Positions 6,605-8,594 of a DNA stretch of 8,594 nucleotides are shown one piece after another (the first letter of the stretch is position 1; every line of letters starts with the position of its first letter). The stretch spans positions 1 through 8,594 of the forward strand of contig JAFAEA010000085.1 in the NCBI GenBank assembly GCA_023424355.1, in the 5' to 3' direction. A model generated the notes under the pieces. It was not told where the DNA came from, made no database searches, and was given only the letters and a program-made list of their open reading frames with translations. The position numbers were made by a program, and so were the translations under genes. This DNA comes from Chloroflexota bacterium (GTDB lineage: Bacteria > Chloroflexota > Chloroflexia > Thermomicrobiales > UBA6265).

Positions 6605-8119
6605 CTACGATGCTGGCGATGCCTCCGGTGTACCGCTGCCGGACCCCGAATGCCATGCCGGGTAGAGTGGAACCTCAATCTTCTGAATCGAATCATCCTC
6701 GCGGATTTCATCGGTCAACGTTTGGAGCTCGGTCACCACCTCTTCCGCGGACTTTTGCCCGGTGAGGAGCTCCGAGAATGCGAGGTTGGCCGCTTCGGCC
6801 AGATCCGGATAGAGCGCCGCATACTGGGCAGAGAGCCGATTCTCGCCCGATGCCTCAATCGCCGCGCGGGCAGATTCGAATGCCGGACCAAGATCCAGCC
6901 CATCGGCGGCACCAAGTACCACGGTCGATGTGTGGGAGACCTCGGAGAAGAACCGTGCGGCTTCCTGCGAGAAGAGCAATCGCAACCACTCCTTGCCACC
7001 CTGCGGGTTCTTGGCCTGTTCAAACACGATCAGGTTCTGACCCGCATTCGCCTGAGTTGCCGTGAAGGGGAGAACATCATCGGCACTCAGGTTTGGCACC
7101 GGCTGCACCGTGAGCTGGAAATCTGGCACGGAAGCCAGCACATCCTTCATCTCGTTCTCGAGATGCGATCCACACGGAAGGAATGCCGCCTCGCCCTGCA
7201 GGAAGAACGCCTGACTTTCGGTGTGGCTGAGCGCCTCGGTGCCTTCCAGGAAGAATCCCCCATCATGCAATGCCTGGAACGCCGCCAGCGATTCCAGCAC
7301 CTTTGGCTGGGTCCACGCATCCTCGGCGAGATTGTTGAGCTTGTAGAGCGCCTCGAAGCCGGCTGCCTTGAACAGCAGCTGATCCCACGTAATGCGCATG
7401 TACTGCGGGTACTGGCCCTGATGCGCCCACGGTGCCATCTCGCCATCGTCCTTGATCACCTGGCAGAGTTCCAGCATGGCATCCCACGTTTTGGGATATT
7501 CCCAGCCCTTCTCCTCGAACTTGGCGGCGTTGTACCAAATACCGTTCATGCTCACGGCGTAGCTGACAAAGTGCTGGGTGCCATCGAACTTGCCGGCATC
7601 CTGAGTGCCTGGCAGCAGGGAATCGGCGAAGGTCACGCCCTCCTGACCATATGCGGGAGCCGCCATCAGATCATCCAGCGAGGCGAGTTGGCCATCGCGA
7701 TAAAGCTGGGCACTACTGAAGTTGCCGGCGCCGGAGTTATCCATGATATCCGGAGGGTTGCCATCCACCACGCGTGCCTGATATTGCTCCATCAGGCGCT
7801 GGGTGCCCGTGTAGGTGATTTCCGCATCCGGATACAGCTCGCTATATAGCGTGTCGTTCACATTAATGGCGTACTCATCGCCATAGCCGCCCTTGAAGAT
7901 CACCACATCGAGCGGTGCCGATGGATCGACCCCGAGTGGATTCTCGGCTCCCTGGGCCATCGCTTCGGAGGATTTCTGCGCAAAGGCAGCGGTGAGCGCG
8001 AGGGCCGAGATCCCGAGGGCACTGGCTCGCTGAATCATCTCTCGCCGGTTGAGACCCTTCGCGGCCACCTCCCTGAACAGATTATCGATACTACGGGATT
8101 CCTCTTTCGATACGATCAC
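6605..8119 (-). CDS. Sugar ABC transporter substrate-binding protein, NgcE-like, promoter-proximal paralogue
   Basis: This is a second binding protein of the same family, first in the minus-strand gene order. It is 504 residues and aligns with the protein encoded at 4788-6311 without a gap over residues 1-490; a hand count gives 362 identities, about 74%. The Tat-like signal is kept (N24-R25-R26-E-M-I, then Ala-Met-Ala at 53-55). Most family blocks are identical. Differences cluster at residues 161-190, 391-400 and 431-440 and include aromatic changes (W192 to N, W184 to F, W255 to F, W306 to F), so the ligand or affinity may differ. The GTG start is chosen because GGGAGG (minus strand of 8126-8131) lies 6 bases upstream; the longer frame to 8206 would put this site inside the gene. 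The tail ends in a Gly/Ser, Pro/Ala-rich stretch. Shared use of the permeases is inferred. Confidence 0.9.
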   Translation of the reverse strand: MIVSKEESRSIDNLFREVAAKGLNRREMIQRASALGISALALTAAFAQKSSEAMAQGAENPLGVDPSAPLDVVIFKGGYGDEYAINVNDTLYSELYPDAEITYTGTQRLMEQYQARVVDGNPPDIMDNSGAGNFSSAQLYRDGQLASLDDLMAAPAYGQEGVTFADSLLPGTQDAGKFDGTQHFVSYAVSMNGIWYNAAKFEEKGWEYPKTWDAMLELCQVIKDDGEMAPWAHQGQYPQYMRITWDQLLFKAAGFEALYKLNNLAEDAWTQPKVLESLAAFQALHDGGFFLEGTEALSHTESQAFFLQGEAAFLPCGSHLENEMKDVLASVPDFQLTVQPVPNLSADDVLPFTATQANAGQNLIVFEQAKNPQGGKEWLRLLFSQEAARFFSEVSHTSTVVLGAADGLDLGPAFESARAAIEASGENRLSAQYAALYPDLAEAANLAFSELLTGQKSAEEVVTELQTLTDEIREDDSIQKIEVPLYPAWHSGSGSGTPEASPAS

Positions 8120-8132
8120 GGTAAACCTCCCG

Positions 8133-8149
8133 TATGGCCATGGGCCATA
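8133..8149 (-). promoter_or_regulatory. Stem-loop abutting the Shine-Dalgarno sequence of the first binding-protein gene
   Basis: TATGGCC and GGCCATA form a perfect 7-bp stem with a 3-base loop. On the transcript its 3' edge lies one base before GGGAGG (minus strand of 8126-8131). The position and the ATGGCC core match the hairpin in front of the paralogous gene at 6326-6348, although the two leaders are otherwise dissimilar. Confidence 0.55.
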
Positions 8150-8298
8150 TCGTTTTGCAAGACCGCCCGCACCGAAGCCCGATACACGGAGGAAGCCCCG
8201 ATGCACATGGACTCGTGCAGATATACGGACCTACACTGCATCTATGGCGGGAACTCGTTTTCTTGCATCGCTGTTAATGTACCGATGGTAGCAGACAA

Positions 8299-8317
8299 TA
8301 GTTCGGTAAACAAACTA
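8299..8317. promoter_or_regulatory. Candidate operator palindrome in the divergent region
   Basis: TAGTT and AACTA flank a 9-base core, and two further position pairs inside the core are also complementary, so 7 of 9 pairs match. It lies in the A/T-rich part where promoters are expected. GTAAAC occurs inside it and again at 6492-6497 upstream of the second binding-protein gene. A regulator binding both places is possible, but the match is short. Confidence 0.25.
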
Positions 8318-8371
8318 AATGCCAATACCAACCTGAACATCACTGAAATCATCGAATCGGAGGAAATCACC

Positions 8372-8594
8372 GTGCTGACCCGAACCCCGAACATTCCGTA
8401 TGTTTCTCGCAACGGAACAGATCTGCACCTCGATATCGTGGCGCCGGAGATAACGGGCAAGGAGCTCCGCCCGGCGATTGTGTATGTGCACGGTGGCGGC
8501 TGGATTGGTGGCAACAAAACCACTTCCTCTAACGATTGGCTGGCCGAGGCCGGCTTCTTCACCGTGAGCATCGACTATCGCCTTACCGATGTGG
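8372..8594 (+). CDS. Alpha/beta hydrolase, esterase/lipase-like (3' end missing)
   Basis: Only the first 74 codons are in the window. The product begins with a short strand-rich segment (YVSRNGTDLHLDIVAP), then PAIVYVH40-GGGW and, after a helix, a TVSIDYRL segment. This is the usual N-terminal layout of alpha/beta hydrolases of the esterase/acetyl-esterase type, in which HGGGW forms the oxyanion hole. The catalytic Ser, Asp and His would lie past the window end. No signal peptide is seen, so a cytoplasmic enzyme is likely. The GTG start is preceded by GGAGG (8359-8363) with 8 bases between. An in-frame ATG at 8285 would add 29 residues but has no ribosome binding site and lies in A/T-rich promoter-like DNA. 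It is transcribed away from the transporter genes; acting on an imported ester or acetylated sugar is speculation. Confidence 0.85.
   Translation, partial: MLTRTPNIPYVSRNGTDLHLDIVAPEITGKELRPAIVYVHGGGWIGGNKTTSSNDWLAEAGFFTVSIDYRLTDV

Larger units (their letters stand above)
8120..8371. promoter_or_regulatory. Divergent intergenic region between the binding-protein gene and the hydrolase gene
   Basis: The two flanking genes point away from each other, so both promoters should lie in these 252 bases. The part from about 8255 to 8360 is notably A/T-rich. I could not choose a convincing -35/-10 pair on either strand. The part next to the binding-protein gene is GC-rich and holds a small TGCAC/GTGCA stem-loop (8202-8219) and the hairpin at 8133-8149. 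An imperfect palindrome lies at 8299-8317. Confidence 0.5.

Noticed and set aside
6572..7849. 425-codon plus-strand open frame opposite the first binding-protein gene
   Set aside because: A similar antisense frame lies opposite the paralogue (5415-6353), as expected from shared codon use; both simply mirror the conserved sense proteins.
8120..8206. Longer N-terminus for the first binding protein starting at 8206
   Set aside because: GGGAGG would be internal, the added residues do not match the paralogue, and the two proteins align residue for residue from the GTG starts.
8285..8371. ATG start at 8285 for the hydrolase
   Set aside because: No ribosome binding site precedes it and the sequence is A/T-rich and promoter-like, whereas GTG 8372 has GGAGG 8 bases upstream.

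Overview
The window looks like chromosomal DNA from a free-living heterotrophic bacterium of moderately high GC. Tat-type signals with a long hydrophilic N-terminal extension, Pro/Ala/Ser/Thr-rich tails on the binding proteins, GTG starts and a CopD-cytochrome fusion would fit a Chloroflexota (Thermomicrobia-like) genome. That placement is inference from protein style; there is no rRNA or marker gene to confirm it.

Layout. (1) Positions 1-2276, plus strand: the 3' part of a large membrane gene that joins a CopD-type copper-transport membrane domain, a YtkA-like extracytoplasmic domain, a monohaem cytochrome c domain and a C-terminal domain resembling NTF2/SnoaL folds. Its 5' end lies outside the window. 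(2) Positions 2277-2842: no gene. This is a mosaic of repeats: a pair of imperfect inverted arms, two adjoining units of about 75 bp with built-in hairpins, and a 131-bp MITE-like element with perfect 16-bp terminal inverted repeats and a 5-bp direct repeat on each side. (3) Positions 2843-8119, minus strand: a carbohydrate ABC importer cluster. In transcription order it holds a first substrate-binding protein (6605-8119), a second, closely related one (4788-6311), a MalF-type permease (3785-4681) and a MalG-type permease (2843-3751). Both binding proteins resemble the NgcE (N-acetylglucosamine/diacetylchitobiose) family. No ATPase gene is present. (4) From 8372 on the plus strand: the start of a divergently transcribed alpha/beta hydrolase (HGGGW motif), cut by the window end.

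How the genes may work together. Either binding protein could deliver an amino sugar or oligosaccharide to the single permease pair, powered by an ATPase encoded elsewhere. The two proteins are about 74% identical by hand count, with no gap over 490 residues, but differ at aromatic positions, so they may bind related but different ligands. The hydrolase could de-esterify or deacetylate a related substrate; that link rests on position only.

RNA-level structure is a recurring theme. Both binding-protein genes have a stem-loop directly against the Shine-Dalgarno sequence and start with GTG-ATC. Two strong stem-loops lie between the second binding-protein gene and the permeases. One of them pairs completely only as minus-strand RNA, because two positions become G-U pairs, which suggests selection on the transcript.

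No complete undescribed system can be proven here. The most unusual items are the repeat mosaic with its MITE-like insert, the four-part copper/cytochrome fusion, and the paired 5'-leader hairpins of the duplicated binding-protein genes.
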